Source: JAOUJD01 sp963811265 (GTDB taxonomy: Bacteria > Pseudomonadota > Gammaproteobacteria > Burkholderiales > Burkholderiaceae_F). Taken from it: a stretch of DNA of 64,000 nt. The translations under genes and the position numbers were made by a program. Below, piece after piece: positions 44,817 to 53,484 of the stretch (positions are counted from its first letter, which is position 1; each line of letters starts with the position of its first letter). The notes below the pieces were generated by a model. It was not told where the DNA came from. It made no database searches and was given only the letters and a program-made list of their open reading frames with translations. The stretch is taken from the NCBI GenBank assembly GCA_963811265.1, contig CAWEQS010000026.1, forward strand, positions 860,629-924,628, read 5' to 3'.

Positions 44817-45793
44817 CTAACGCGAGAACGGGACGGCCGGCCGGCCCAGCAGGCGCTCGAGCTGCAGTGCCAGCGACAGCGCGGTCGCGCGGTCGGGCAG
44901 CGCGCCGACGAGCACGCGGAACAGGTTCTCGTCGCGTTCGACGCGCGCTTCCCGATGGCTCGCGGGCAGTTCGCCTTCCGAGAAGCCGAGCACCGTCGCG
45001 ACGCGCGCGGCGAGGTCCTCGGCGCTCGCCTGCTGCGAGAACGCGCCGACCTGCACGGACCAGCGCGGCGTGTCGGTGGCCGGCGCGGGCGCCGACGAGA
45101 GCGCAGGGCCGGCGGCGAGGCGGGAGCGCCCGCCGCAACTGCCGCCAAGGCGCCGGCAGCGACGATCGACGGGCCTGCCGTGCCCGCGGTCGCGGTCGGC
45201 GCTCGCCACTCGCCCGACGCGATCTGCGCGAACGTCAGCCGCTCGATCTCCACCTCGCCCGTTCCGGCGGCGGCTATGCCGAGCTTGGTCGCCGCGCCGT
45301 AGGACAGGTCGATGATCCGGCCATCCTTGAAGGGCCCGCGGTCGTTGACGCGCACGATCACGCTGCGGCCGTTGCGCGGGTTCATGACGCGCACGTAGCT
45401 CGGGATCGGCAGCGTCGGATGCGCCGCGGTCATCGCGAACATGTCGTAGATCTCGCCGCTCGCGGTGCGGTTGCCGTGGAACTGGCGCCCGTACCACGAG
45501 GCAGCGCCCTTCTGCCGGAAGGGCGCGTCGGCGGTCATCGGGGTGTAGCTGCGGCCGAGTGCGACGTAGGGGCGGTTGGCGCGTGGGTGCAGCGGCTCGA
45601 CGCGCGGCACGGCGTCCGCGGCATCGGCGAGCGCGGCCGGGGTGCGGTCCGGCGGCCCGTCGTCCTGGTAGTAGCCGCCGCGCTTCGGCGTAGAGCCGCA
45701 GCCGGCCAGCAGCACCGCGCACAGCACCAGGGGCAGGCTTCGCTCGAAGGCCGTCAGTAGCGTGCGTAACGCGGCGGCAACGCCGGCGCTCAC
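44817..45793 (-). CDS. rlpA: Septal ring lytic transglycosylase RlpA (frameshifted)
   Basis: An outer-membrane lipoprotein of about 325 residues. A lipobox LLAGC near residue 30 is followed by the double-psi beta-barrel catalytic domain (GAASWYGRQFHGNRTASGEIYDMFAMTAAHPTLP; then VIVRVNDRGPF and DLSYGAA). The C-terminal SPOR domain (RWSVQVGAFSQQASAEDLAARV) lies in another frame because of a one-base shift near 45,120. The GTG start overlaps the rodA stop (GTGA). RlpA cleaves naked glycan strands at the septum. Confidence 0.9.
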
Positions 45794-46909
45794 GACTGCA
45801 CGAGCTTGCGGTTGGCGGCGATCGCCATCAGCAGTCCGCATGCCATGCCGAGCGTCACCAGCGCCGTGCCTCCGTAGCTGATGAAAGGCAGCGGCACGCC
45901 CACCACCGGCAGGATTCCGCTCACCATCCCCATGTTCACGAACGCGTAGGTGAACATGATCATCCCGATCGCCGCGGCCAGCAGGCGCGCGAACAGCGTC
46001 GGCGCGTTGATCGCGATCTGGAATGCGCGCACGACGAGCGCGAAGAACAGCACGACCAGCACGATGTTGCCGACGAGCCCGAACTCCTCGGAGTAGACCG
46101 CGAAGATGAAGTCGCTGGTGCGCTCGGGGATGAACTCCAGGTGGGTCTGCGTGCCCTGCATCCAGCCCTTGCCGAACGCGCCGCCCGAGCCGATCGCGAT
46201 CATCGCCTGGAGCGTGTGGAAGCCCTTGCCCAGCGGGTCCGTGGATGGATCGATCAGCGTGAAGATCCGCTGGCGCTGGTAGTCGTGCATCAGCGTCCAC
46301 GCGACCGGCAGCATCGCCAGTCCGCCGACCGCCATCGCCGCCAGCCACTTCCACGGCAGGCCGGCGAAGAAGATCACGAAGAACCCGGCGCCGAGCACCA
46401 GCAGCGCCGTGCCGAGGTCGGGCTGCTTGACGATCAGGCCGACCGGCACGAGCACGATGACCGCCGCCACGGCGAAGTCGAACGCGCGCAGTCCGCCCTC
46501 GCGCTTGTGGAAGTACCACGCCAGCATCATCGGCAGGCCGAGCTTCATGATCTCGGACGGCTGGATCCGCCCGATGCCGATGTCGAGCCAGCGCGTAGCC
46601 CCTTCGACCGTGACGCCCTTCAGCTCGGTGGCGACCAGCAGCGCCACCCCGACGACGTAGACGGGCACCGCGATCCGCATCAGCAACTGCGGCGACACGT
46701 TGGCGGCGATGAACAGCACGGCGAACGCGATCGCGAAGTTGCGCGCCTGGTCGGTGACGCGCCACGGGAAGTCGTTGCCTGCCGAGTAGAGCGTGACGAG
46801 GCCGATCACGGCAAGGCTGCCGACGACGGCCAGCAGCGCCGGGATCGAACACGCTGACGTAAGGCCTCAGGATCTGGCCGATGCGGGCGAGGACGCCGTG
46901 CCCGTTCAC
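45790..46909 (-). CDS. rodA: Peptidoglycan glycosyltransferase RodA (frameshifted near the N-terminus)
   Basis: SEDS-family polymerase for lateral-wall synthesis, partner of PBP2. About ten membrane helices; signatures are IQPSEIMKLGLPMMLAWYF, KQPDLGTALLVLGAG, FIPERTSDFIFAVYSEEFGLVG and GVPLPFISYGGTALV. The GTG start overlaps the mrdA stop and reads NGHGVLARIGQILRPYVSVFDP. One extra base near 46,842 then breaks the frame before ALLAVVGSLAVIGLVTLYSAG. Joined, it is about 372 residues, the usual length. Confidence 0.93.
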
Positions 46910-48900
46910 TGCGCGGCCTTCGCCTTCGCCGCCGGCGAGGCGGCAACGCCCGCGGACTCCTCGTCCGGGCCCTCCCTGGCAGGCGCGTCGGGCACCTTGC
47001 CGAGCAGGTAGTAGTCGAGCACCTGGCGCGCGATCGGCGCCGCCGCGCGCGCACCGAACCCGCCGTTCTCGACGAGGATCGCCATCGCGATCTTCGGGTT
47101 CTCGGCGGGCGCGAACGCGATGAACAGCGAGTGATCGCGATGCCGCTCGGCCACGCGCGCCTCGTTGTACTTCTCGCCCTGCTTGATGCCGACGACCTGC
47201 GCGGTCCCGGTCTTGCCGCCCACCTTGTAAGGCACGCCCTGGAACGCGCTGCGGCCGGTGCCGCTGATGTTGACGTCGACCATCGCATCGCGCACGAACT
47301 TCATGTGCTCCGGCTTGACCTGGATCTGGTAGCTCTTGTCCCGCACGGTCAGCCGCCGCTCGCCGGTGCGCGGGTCTTCGATCGCCTTCACCAGGTGCGG
47401 CTTCATGACCACGCCGTTGTTCGCGAGGTTCGCGGTGGCGTGCGCGAGCTGCAGCAACGTGAACGCGTTGTAGCCCTGCCCGATGCCGATCGAGATCGTC
47501 TCGCCGGGGTACCACTTCTGCTTGAAGCGCTTCTCCTTCCATGCAGACGACGGCAGTATCCCGGTCTGCTCGCCCTCGACGTCGATGCCGGTGATCTGGC
47601 CGAATCCCCACGGCTTCATGAAGTCGTGGATGGCGTCGACGCCGAGGTCGTTGGCGAGCTGGTAGTAGTAGATGTCGCTCGACTTCACGATCGAGCGGTG
47701 CAGGTCGACCGGGCCCAGCGGAACCTTGTTGGAGTCGCGGAACACCCGGTTGCCGAACAGGAACGTGCCGTTGTCCTGGATCACCTGCTCGGGCCGGCGC
47801 TTGCCGGTCTCCAGCGCCGCGAGCGCCAGGAAGGGCTTGTAGGTGGAACCGATCGGATAGGTCCCGCGCAGCGCGCGGTTCAGCAGCGGCTTGTCGGGGT
47901 CGTTGTTCAACTCGTCCCAGGACTTCGGGTCGATGCCGTCGACGAACAGGTTCGGGTCGAAGGTCGGCTTCGACACGAACGCGAGGACGTCGCCGGTCGC
48001 GGGCTCGATCGCGATCAGCGCCCCGCGCCGGTCCCCGAACGCGCGCTCGACGATCTTCTGCAGCTCGATGTCGACCGAGAGGATCAGGTTGTTGCCCGGG
48101 AACGAAGGCTTGCGCGACAAGGTGCGGACCGCGCGCCCGCCCGCCGTGATCTCGACTTCCTCGACGCCCGGCGTGCCGTGCAGCTCGCTTTCGTAGCTCT
48201 GCTCGACGCCGACCTTGCCGATGTGCTCCGTCCCGTTGTAGATCGCCGGATCGCCGCGCGCTTCGGCGAGCCGCTCGACGCGCTCGAGGTCGCGCGGCGA
48301 AATGCGCCCGATGTACCCGATCATGTGCGACGCGATCTCGCCGAGCGGATAGTCGCGGAACAGCCGGGCGCGCAGCTCGACGCCCGGGAAGCGGAAGCGG
48401 TTGGCGGTGAAGCGCGCGACGTCCTCGTCGGAAAGGCGCGTGCGGATCGGAATCGAGTCGAAGCGCTTGGTTTCCTCCAGCAGCTTCTTGAACCGGCGGC
48501 GGTCGCGCGGCTGGATGTCCACCACCTTCGCCAGCTCGTCGATCGTCTGCTCGAGGTTCTCGACCTTGGCCGGGGTGACCTCCAGCGTGTACGCGGAGTA
48601 GTTGCGGGCGATGATCGCGCCGTTGCGGTCCTTGATCAGCCCGCGGTTCGGCGCGACCGGCAGGACGGCGATCCGGTTCGCCTCGGCCTTCTCGCGGTAG
48701 GCCTCGTGCTTTACGACCTGCAACCACGCCAGGCGCGCCACCAGGATCGCGAATGCCGACAGCACGAAGGCGCTCGCCACGAGCACCCGCGCGCGAAAAT
48801 GCTGCACCTCGCGCTCGGGATTGCGCATTGCCGCGACGCTCGAGCCGAACGACAGTTCGTCGTTCGAGCGGCGACGACTGCGGAACCAGCGCCTAGCCAT
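46906..48900 (-). CDS. mrdA: Penicillin-binding protein 2
   Basis: Elongation-specific D,D-transpeptidase of the cell wall. The 664 residues comprise one N-terminal helix (about 39-62), a PBP dimer domain (from about 85: NRGLIKDRNGAIIARNYSAY) and the transpeptidase domain with S352-T-Y-K355, S407-S-D409 and K563-T-G565. A later ATG at residue 25 (MRNPEREVQHFRARV) looks more like the usual PBP2 start, so the true start may be 48,828. It is followed by rodA with a 4-base overlap. Confidence 0.95.
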   Translation of the reverse strand: MARRWFRSRRRSNDELSFGSSVAAMRNPEREVQHFRARVLVASAFVLSAFAILVARLAWLQVVKHEAYREKAEANRIAVLPVAPNRGLIKDRNGAIIARNYSAYTLEVTPAKVENLEQTIDELAKVVDIQPRDRRRFKKLLEETKRFDSIPIRTRLSDEDVARFTANRFRFPGVELRARLFRDYPLGEIASHMIGYIGRISPRDLERVERLAEARGDPAIYNGTEHIGKVGVEQSYESELHGTPGVEEVEITAGGRAVRTLSRKPSFPGNNLILSVDIELQKIVERAFGDRRGALIAIEPATGDVLAFVSKPTFDPNLFVDGIDPKSWDELNNDPDKPLLNRALRGTYPIGSTYKPFLALAALETGKRRPEQVIQDNGTFLFGNRVFRDSNKVPLGPVDLHRSIVKSSDIYYYQLANDLGVDAIHDFMKPWGFGQITGIDVEGEQTGILPSSAWKEKRFKQKWYPGETISIGIGQGYNAFTLLQLAHATANLANNGVVMKPHLVKAIEDPRTGERRLTVRDKSYQIQVKPEHMKFVRDAMVDVNISGTGRSAFQGVPYKVGGKTGTAQVVGIKQGEKYNEARVAERHRDHSLFIAFAPAENPKIAMAILVENGGFGARAAAPIARQVLDYYLLGKVPDAPAREGPDEESAGVAASPAAKAKAAQ

Positions 48901-49016
48901 GCGAGGCCTGCATCGCGCACCAACGTGCGCGCGACGCGAGCGGCAGGCGCAGCAACAGAAGAACCAGCATGAAACGAGCGGGCGGCCGGGCGGGCGCCCC
49001 GAGACGAAGCTGGCGG

Positions 49017-49022
49017 ATTATA
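49017..49022 (-). promoter_or_regulatory. -10-like hexamer of the mrdA-rodA-rlpA unit
   Basis: A perfect TATAAT on the minus strand, about 117 bases upstream of the first mrdA ATG. It suggests that mrdA-rodA-rlpA has its own promoter, separate from mreBCD. The rest of the 254-base gap shows nothing else I can identify. Confidence 0.5.
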
Positions 49023-49154
49023 GGAGCGGGAATGCCCCTTTCCACCGAGGGGGACCGATACGGATGACGCGTCGGCGCGAGGCGGGGGTCGCCCGCGCCC
49101 TTTGACGCAACGCATCCAGCGCGCTGAGGCGACGTGCTCGATACTCGTTCGCAC

Positions 49155-49640
49155 ATGAACGCTGCGGAAAAACCCATCCCGCCCAACCGCGACCGCCCGA
49201 CCACGCCGCGCCTGCTGCGCGAGCTCGAGACGATCGAGGCGATGACGAGGATCTACTGCGCCGACCACCACGGACCTCCACATCCGTGCGCCGACTGCCA
49301 GGCGCTGATGACGTATGCCTCGAAGCGACTGGCCGTCTGCACGTACGGCGAGGACAAGCCGGTCTGCGCGAAGTGCCAGATCCACTGCTACGGCAAGGCG
49401 ATGCGCGAGAAGGTGCGCGAGGTGATGCGCTACGCCGGCCCGCGGATGATCCTGCGGCATCCCTGGCTCGCATTGATGCACGTGGTCGACAAGCGCCACG
49501 TGGCGCCGCCGAGGCCGAATGCCGGGGTGCGGCCCGCCGGGCCGACCCCACAGGCGGAGGCCGCGGCATCCCGGGCACCCGGCAACCCTCCGTCCGGCGA
49601 CCCGGGCCGACCGGAGCGGGCGACATCCCCTCCCGGTTGA
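49155..49640 (+). CDS. Nitrous oxide-stimulated promoter family protein
   Basis: A 161-residue protein whose first ~110 residues match the small Cys-rich family annotated as nitrous oxide-stimulated promoter. RLLRELETIEAMTRIYCADHHGPP is followed by CADCQALMTYASKRLAVCTYGEDKPVCAKCQIHCYGKAMREKVREVMRYAGPRMI, a conserved C-x2-C and C-x2-C-x3-C set that probably binds metal. The C-terminal 40 residues are Pro/Gly-rich and not conserved. It sits on the opposite strand, inside the mre/mrd cluster. Function unknown. Confidence 0.8.
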   Translation: MNAAEKPIPPNRDRPTTPRLLRELETIEAMTRIYCADHHGPPHPCADCQALMTYASKRLAVCTYGEDKPVCAKCQIHCYGKAMREKVREVMRYAGPRMILRHPWLALMHVVDKRHVAPPRPNAGVRPAGPTPQAEAAASRAPGNPPSGDPGRPERATSPPG

Positions 49641-49705
49641 CTCTTCGCAATACAGCGTCCCGAGCAACCGCCAAGCTGAAAGCGGTCTAGGACTTTAGTG
49701 CGCGC

Positions 49706-50287
49706 ATGCTTGCCGCTCTTCTCCGCACCATCCCCTTGCTCGCGCTGGCGGCGCTTCTGGCCGGTTGCGCGGAGTTGCTGCCGAGATCGAAGGCGGAAAC
49801 CGAAGCGGCGTGGTCGTCCTTCGACGAGGCCCGGGCCGCCATCGAGCGGATCGAGCCGTACAAGACGACGCGCTCGGAGCTGAGGGCGCGCGGCATCGGC
49901 GTCGAACGCGACCCGACCATCACGCTGCTGAGCCACGTCGACGTCGCCGTGCGCTTTCCGATCGGAGGCGTGCTGCGCGCCGAAGACGTGGACCCCGGCA
50001 TCCGCGACTGCCTGAAGGCCGGAAAGGCGTGCAACGCCTACCAGATCAACCTCAAGCGCACCAACCGCAATCGCGTCGGCAACTTCTGGCTCGACGCGCT
50101 GCGCTTCAAGCGCGAGACCGACGTGTCCGGATGGAACTTCAACGCGCTCGTCCTGTTCGTCGACGACGTGGTGGTCTACGCGGTGTTCGGCGGCCAGCCC
50201 ACGATCCACGAGGTCGAGATCGAGCGCAACCCGCTCGGTCCGCTGCAGGGTTGGGGCGACTGGATCGGAGCGAAGGCGCTGCCGTAG
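49706..50287 (+). CDS. Putative lipoprotein of unknown function
   Basis: A 193-residue protein with a lipoprotein signal peptide: LLALAALLAGC gives the lipobox with Cys about 21. The mature part is soluble and mixed alpha/beta (AWSSFDEARAAIERIEPYKTTRSELRARGIGVERDPTITLLSHVDV, then RVGNFWLDALRFKRETDVSGWNFNALVLFVDDVVVYAVFGG). The pattern of two strands followed by a two-tryptophan C-terminus vaguely recalls SmpA/OmlA-like folds, but I do not assign it. A TTTAGT hexamer ends seven bases before the ATG. Confidence 0.72.
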   Translation: MLAALLRTIPLLALAALLAGCAELLPRSKAETEAAWSSFDEARAAIERIEPYKTTRSELRARGIGVERDPTITLLSHVDVAVRFPIGGVLRAEDVDPGIRDCLKAGKACNAYQINLKRTNRNRVGNFWLDALRFKRETDVSGWNFNALVLFVDDVVVYAVFGGQPTIHEVEIERNPLGPLQGWGDWIGAKALP

Positions 50288-50296
50288 TCGCTGCAT

Positions 50297-50313
50297 CGCT
50301 CGTGTACGCGATC
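50297..50313. repeat. Second copy of a 17-bp intergenic sequence
   Basis: CGCTCGTGTACGCGATC is identical to the minus strand of 7519-7535. Both copies lie in short gaps between convergent genes, here between the lipoprotein gene and mreD. At this site the other arm of the hairpin is absent. Confidence 0.4.
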
Positions 50314-50326
50314 CGCTGCGAGAGAA

Positions 50327-50926
50327 CTACAGGGGACGCGTGTCGTCGCGTTCGGTCGGGCGTCTTTGAGGTGCGAGCAGCAGCCAGGAGATCACGGGCC
50401 AGAGCGCGGTGCCGACCAGGCTCTCGGCGAAGTAGATGAAGCCAGGCCAGTTGCCGCCGACCCACATGCGCACGGCCAGCGACGCAACCTGCGCGACCAG
50501 CAGCAGCGGCAGCACGTGCAGCGCCTGGGCGCCGATCGGGAACCAGGTCATGCGCCGATGCAGCGTGATGGCTCCATATGAGATCAGCGTGTAGGCAAGG
50601 GCGTGCTCACCGAACAGCGCGCCGTTGTGCACGTCCATCAGCAGGCCAAACACGAAGGACGCGCCGATGCCGACGCGCCGCGGCTGGTGCACGTTCCAGA
50701 ACAGCAGCGCCACCGCGAGCCAGTCCGGCACGAACGGCAGCTGGCCCCACGGGAAGAGATTCAGCAGCAGGGCGACGACCAGCGAGCCCCAGATGAAGAG
50801 CGGGTTCGCGGGTCGCAGCAGGTAATGCGGTCGGGTCCCGAGCCGCGTACCGGACAGGTCGCGCGGCTGGCTGCTGCGCAGCGCGAAAGTGTCCCGCAGC
50901 CAGCCCCTCACTCCAGGCGTGCTCAC
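50327..50926 (-). CDS. mreD: Rod shape-determining protein MreD
   Basis: A 199-residue inner-membrane protein of the elongasome with about five helices. RPANPLFIWGSLVVALLLNLFPWG, WNVHQPRRVGIGASFVFGLLMDVHNGALFGEHALAYTL and HVLPLLLVAQVASLAVRMWVGG are typical; the RRVGIGxxFxxGLLxDV block is the family signature. It overlaps mreC by four bases. Confidence 0.9.
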   Translation of the reverse strand: MSTPGVRGWLRDTFALRSSQPRDLSGTRLGTRPHYLLRPANPLFIWGSLVVALLLNLFPWGQLPFVPDWLAVALLFWNVHQPRRVGIGASFVFGLLMDVHNGALFGEHALAYTLISYGAITLHRRMTWFPIGAQALHVLPLLLVAQVASLAVRMWVGGNWPGFIYFAESLVGTALWPVISWLLLAPQRRPTERDDTRPL

Positions 50927-51816
50927 CGGCGACCTCCCTTGCGGGGTGCCGGCTCGGCGGCCGCCGGCGCCGGCGGCAGCCGAGCGGGCTCGGCGAGCAG
51001 CACGAGCAGGTGCTTGTGGCTCTCGACGCCGGCGAGTGGAGTCATCACCACGCGCGCGAACTGGTCCGTGGTCGCGGGCTCCATCCGCGCGACCCGCGCC
51101 ACGGCGAGCCCGGGCGGATAGACGCCGTCCAGTCCCGACGTGACGGCGATGTCGTCCTTCACGAGGTCGGCATTGGGCGCCATGAACCGGAGGTCGAGCG
51201 TGCCGGGCTCGGCTCCGCCGTATGCGACCCCGCGCAGGCCGTTGCGGACGATCTGCACCGGGATGGTCTGGTCCTTGTCGGTGAGCAGCGTGACCTCCGA
51301 GGTGTCGCGGAACACGCGCGTCACCTGGCCGACGACACCGATGTCGTCGATCACGGGGCTGCCCGCGCGAACGCCCTCGTTCGACCCGGCGTGCAGCACG
51401 ATCTTGCGGGCGAAGCGGTCGCGCGTTTCATAGAGGACCGCCGCCAGCAGCGTAGCGTTGGGCAGCCGTTCCTTCGCGCCGAGCAGCTTGCGCAACCGCT
51501 CGTTCTCGCTGGCGAGATCGCGCGCCTGCTGCAGCGACTGCGCGTTGGCGAGCGCCGCCTGCTTCAGTTTCTCGTTCTCCTGCTGCAACGACGAGAGGTT
51601 GGCGAAATAGTCCCCGACCGCGCCGAAGGCCCGGCTGGGAATCAGCAGCACCTGCTGGACCGGGTAGAGCGCGATGCCGACGCCGACCCGCACGGTCTCG
51701 AGGACGCGGATGCGCGAGTCGATGACGATCAGGGCGATCGCAAGGAACGAGAAGAATGCGAGCCGCGCCCGCGCGGACACGCCCTGGTTGAACAGGGGCG
51801 GGGGGCCGTATTCCAT
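50923..51816 (-). CDS. mreC: Rod shape-determining protein MreC
   Basis: A 297-residue periplasmic scaffold of the elongasome anchored by one helix (ARLAFFSFLAIALIVIDSR). A coiled coil follows (about 75-105, NLSSLQQENEKLKQAALANAQSLQQARDLASENERLRKLLG), then the two beta-barrel domains with AGSNEGVRAGSPVIDDIGVVGQVTRV and TLLTDKDQTIPVQIVRNGLRGVAYGG. No clear Shine-Dalgarno precedes the ATG, and a strong hairpin lies only eight bases upstream of it. Confidence 0.93.
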   Translation of the reverse strand: MEYGPPPLFNQGVSARARLAFFSFLAIALIVIDSRIRVLETVRVGVGIALYPVQQVLLIPSRAFGAVGDYFANLSSLQQENEKLKQAALANAQSLQQARDLASENERLRKLLGAKERLPNATLLAAVLYETRDRFARKIVLHAGSNEGVRAGSPVIDDIGVVGQVTRVFRDTSEVTLLTDKDQTIPVQIVRNGLRGVAYGGAEPGTLDLRFMAPNADLVKDDIAVTSGLDGVYPPGLAVARVARMEPATTDQFARVVMTPLAGVESHKHLLVLLAEPARLPPAPAAAEPAPRKGGRR

Positions 51817-51824
51817 TAGTCAGA

Positions 51825-51854
51825 CACGCAAAAGTGGAAACCTACTTTTGCGTG
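51825..51854. promoter_or_regulatory. Hairpin directly upstream of mreC
   Basis: A perfect 11-bp AT-containing stem (51825-51835 with 51844-51854) with an 8-base loop lies just before the mreC start on the minus strand. It could occlude ribosome entry or be the base of an attenuator. Its low GC is unusual for this sequence. Confidence 0.5.
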
Positions 51855-51863
51855 CTCAGAATG

Positions 51864-51897
51864 AAAAAAATCGGTGGCAGAGCCACACGATTTTTTT
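51864..51897 (-). terminator. Intrinsic terminator between mreB and mreC
   Basis: A 10-bp outer stem (51864-51873 with 51888-51897) that includes seven A and seven T residues on its outer ends, plus an inner TGGC/GCCA pairing, gives A-tract, stem, T-tract in both directions. Read from mreB it is a canonical terminator ending in seven T, so most mreB transcripts should stop here and mreCD would depend on read-through or another promoter. Confidence 0.85.
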
Positions 51898-51951
51898 GAG
51901 TTCAACTGCGAGGAGGGAAACACGACGAGCTGGTCCGTCGTCGTGCCTTGA

Positions 51952-52995
51952 TCAGCCGGTCGCGAAGATCGTGCCGAGCTTGTCCATGCGTTCGAGCGCG
52001 ATGCCGCAGCCGCGCACGACGCAGGTCAGCGGCTCCTCGGCCACGACGACGGGCAGGCCCGTTTCCTCCATCAGCAGCCGATCGAGGTCGCGCAGCAGCG
52101 CGCCGCCGCCGGTCAGCATCATGCCGCGGTCGGCGATGTCGGCCCCGAGTTCCGGCGGCGTCTGCTCGAGCGCGATCTTCACGCTGGAGACGATCTGGTT
52201 GAGCGGATCGGTCAGCGCTTCGAGGATCTCGTTGCTGGAGATCGTGAAGCTGCGCGGAATGCCCTCGGACAGGTTGCGTCCCTTGACTTCCATCTCCCGG
52301 ACTTCGGAGCCCGGGAACGCCGATCCGATTTCCTTCTTGATCAGCTCGGCCGTCGGCTCGCCGATCAGCATGCCGTAGTTGCGGCGGATGTAGTTGATGA
52401 TCGCCTCGTCGAACTTGTCGCCGCCGACGCGCACGCTGCCCTTGTAGACCATGCCGCCGAGGGAGATCACGCCGACTTCCGTGGTGCCGCCGCCGATGTC
52501 GACCACCATCGAGCCCGACGCTTCGGACACCGGCAGGCCGGCGCCGATCGCCGCGGCCATCGGCTCCTCGATCAGGAACACCTGCGACGCGCCGGCCGCC
52601 TCGGCCGACTCCTTGATCGCGCGGCGCTCCACCTGGGTCGAGCCGCACGGCACGCAGATGATGATCCGCGGGTTCGGCGCGAACAGGCTCGACGGGTGGA
52701 CCATCTTGATGAACTGCTTGAGCATCTGCTCGGTGACCGTGAAGTCGGCGATCACGCCGTCCTTCATCGGGCGGATCGCCTCGATGTTGCCCGGGACCTT
52801 GCCGAGCATCTGCTTGGCCTCCTTGCCGACGGCCTGGATCGTGCGCTTGCCGTTGGGCCCGCCTTCCTGCCGGATTGCGACCACCGACGGCTCATCGAGG
52901 ACGATGCCCTTGCCACGCACGTAGATCAGCGTGTTGGCCGTGCCGAGGTCGATGGCGAGGTCGTTGGAGAAGTAGCTGCGGAGAAAACCGAACAT
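51952..52995 (-). CDS. mreB: Rod shape-determining protein MreB
   Basis: Actin-like cytoskeletal ATPase that directs lateral wall growth. The 347 residues show the N-terminal membrane-binding start MFGFLRSYFS, phosphate-1 DLGTANTLIYVRG, phosphate-2 MVVDIGGGTTEVGVISLGG and the adenosine motif MLTGGGALLRDLDRLL. Length 347 is standard. It is divergent from gatC, as in most Burkholderiales. Confidence 0.97.
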   Translation of the reverse strand: MFGFLRSYFSNDLAIDLGTANTLIYVRGKGIVLDEPSVVAIRQEGGPNGKRTIQAVGKEAKQMLGKVPGNIEAIRPMKDGVIADFTVTEQMLKQFIKMVHPSSLFAPNPRIIICVPCGSTQVERRAIKESAEAAGASQVFLIEEPMAAAIGAGLPVSEASGSMVVDIGGGTTEVGVISLGGMVYKGSVRVGGDKFDEAIINYIRRNYGMLIGEPTAELIKKEIGSAFPGSEVREMEVKGRNLSEGIPRSFTISSNEILEALTDPLNQIVSSVKIALEQTPPELGADIADRGMMLTGGGALLRDLDRLLMEETGLPVVVAEEPLTCVVRGCGIALERMDKLGTIFATG

Positions 52996-53194
52996 GTACC
53001 GCCCTGTGTGCCCTAGTGCCCGTTGGCGAGCTGCGCTGCTACCGTCCCCGCGCCTCTGCGGGCGCGTCTTTCTCCAGAGGAGCGCAGAGTCTGAAGAGAA
53101 GCCGCGATGATAAACTAATCAACTGCGCAAACTGCAGTTCAACCGTTCGCTTTAGCTCGGATTTTCGAGCCGATTTCTCCGGCCCCTCCCCGCC

Positions 53195-53482
53195 TTGGCA
53201 CTCGATCTCGACCAGGTCCGCCGCATCGCCCACCTCGCCCGGATCGAGGTCACGGACGAGGAAGCGCAGCGCACGCTCGAGCAACTGTCCGACATCTTCG
53301 CGATGATCGAGAAGATGCGCGCGGTCGACACGACCGGCATCGAGCCCATGGCCCACCCGCTGGGGGGCCACCAGCGGCTGCGCGACGACGTCGTCACCGA
53401 GTCCGACCAGCGCGCCGCCAACCTCGCCAATGCGCCGGAGCAGCAGGACGGCCTGATCCTGGTTCCGAAGGTGATCGAGTAG
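53195..53482 (+). CDS. gatC: Aspartyl/glutamyl-tRNA(Asn/Gln) amidotransferase subunit C
   Basis: A 95-residue subunit that stabilises GatA in the tRNA-dependent amidotransferase. LDLDQVRRIAHLARIEVTDEEAQRTLEQLSDIFAMIEKM is the helical N-terminus and the end (ANAPEQQDGLILVPKVIE) wraps around GatA. The start is TTG, because no ATG lies near the conserved N-terminus. The 199-base divergent region before it has an AT-rich patch near 53,108-53,125 that probably holds the gatC and/or mreB promoters. Confidence 0.92.
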   Translation: MALDLDQVRRIAHLARIEVTDEEAQRTLEQLSDIFAMIEKMRAVDTTGIEPMAHPLGGHQRLRDDVVTESDQRAANLANAPEQQDGLILVPKVIE

Positions 53483-53484
53483 CC

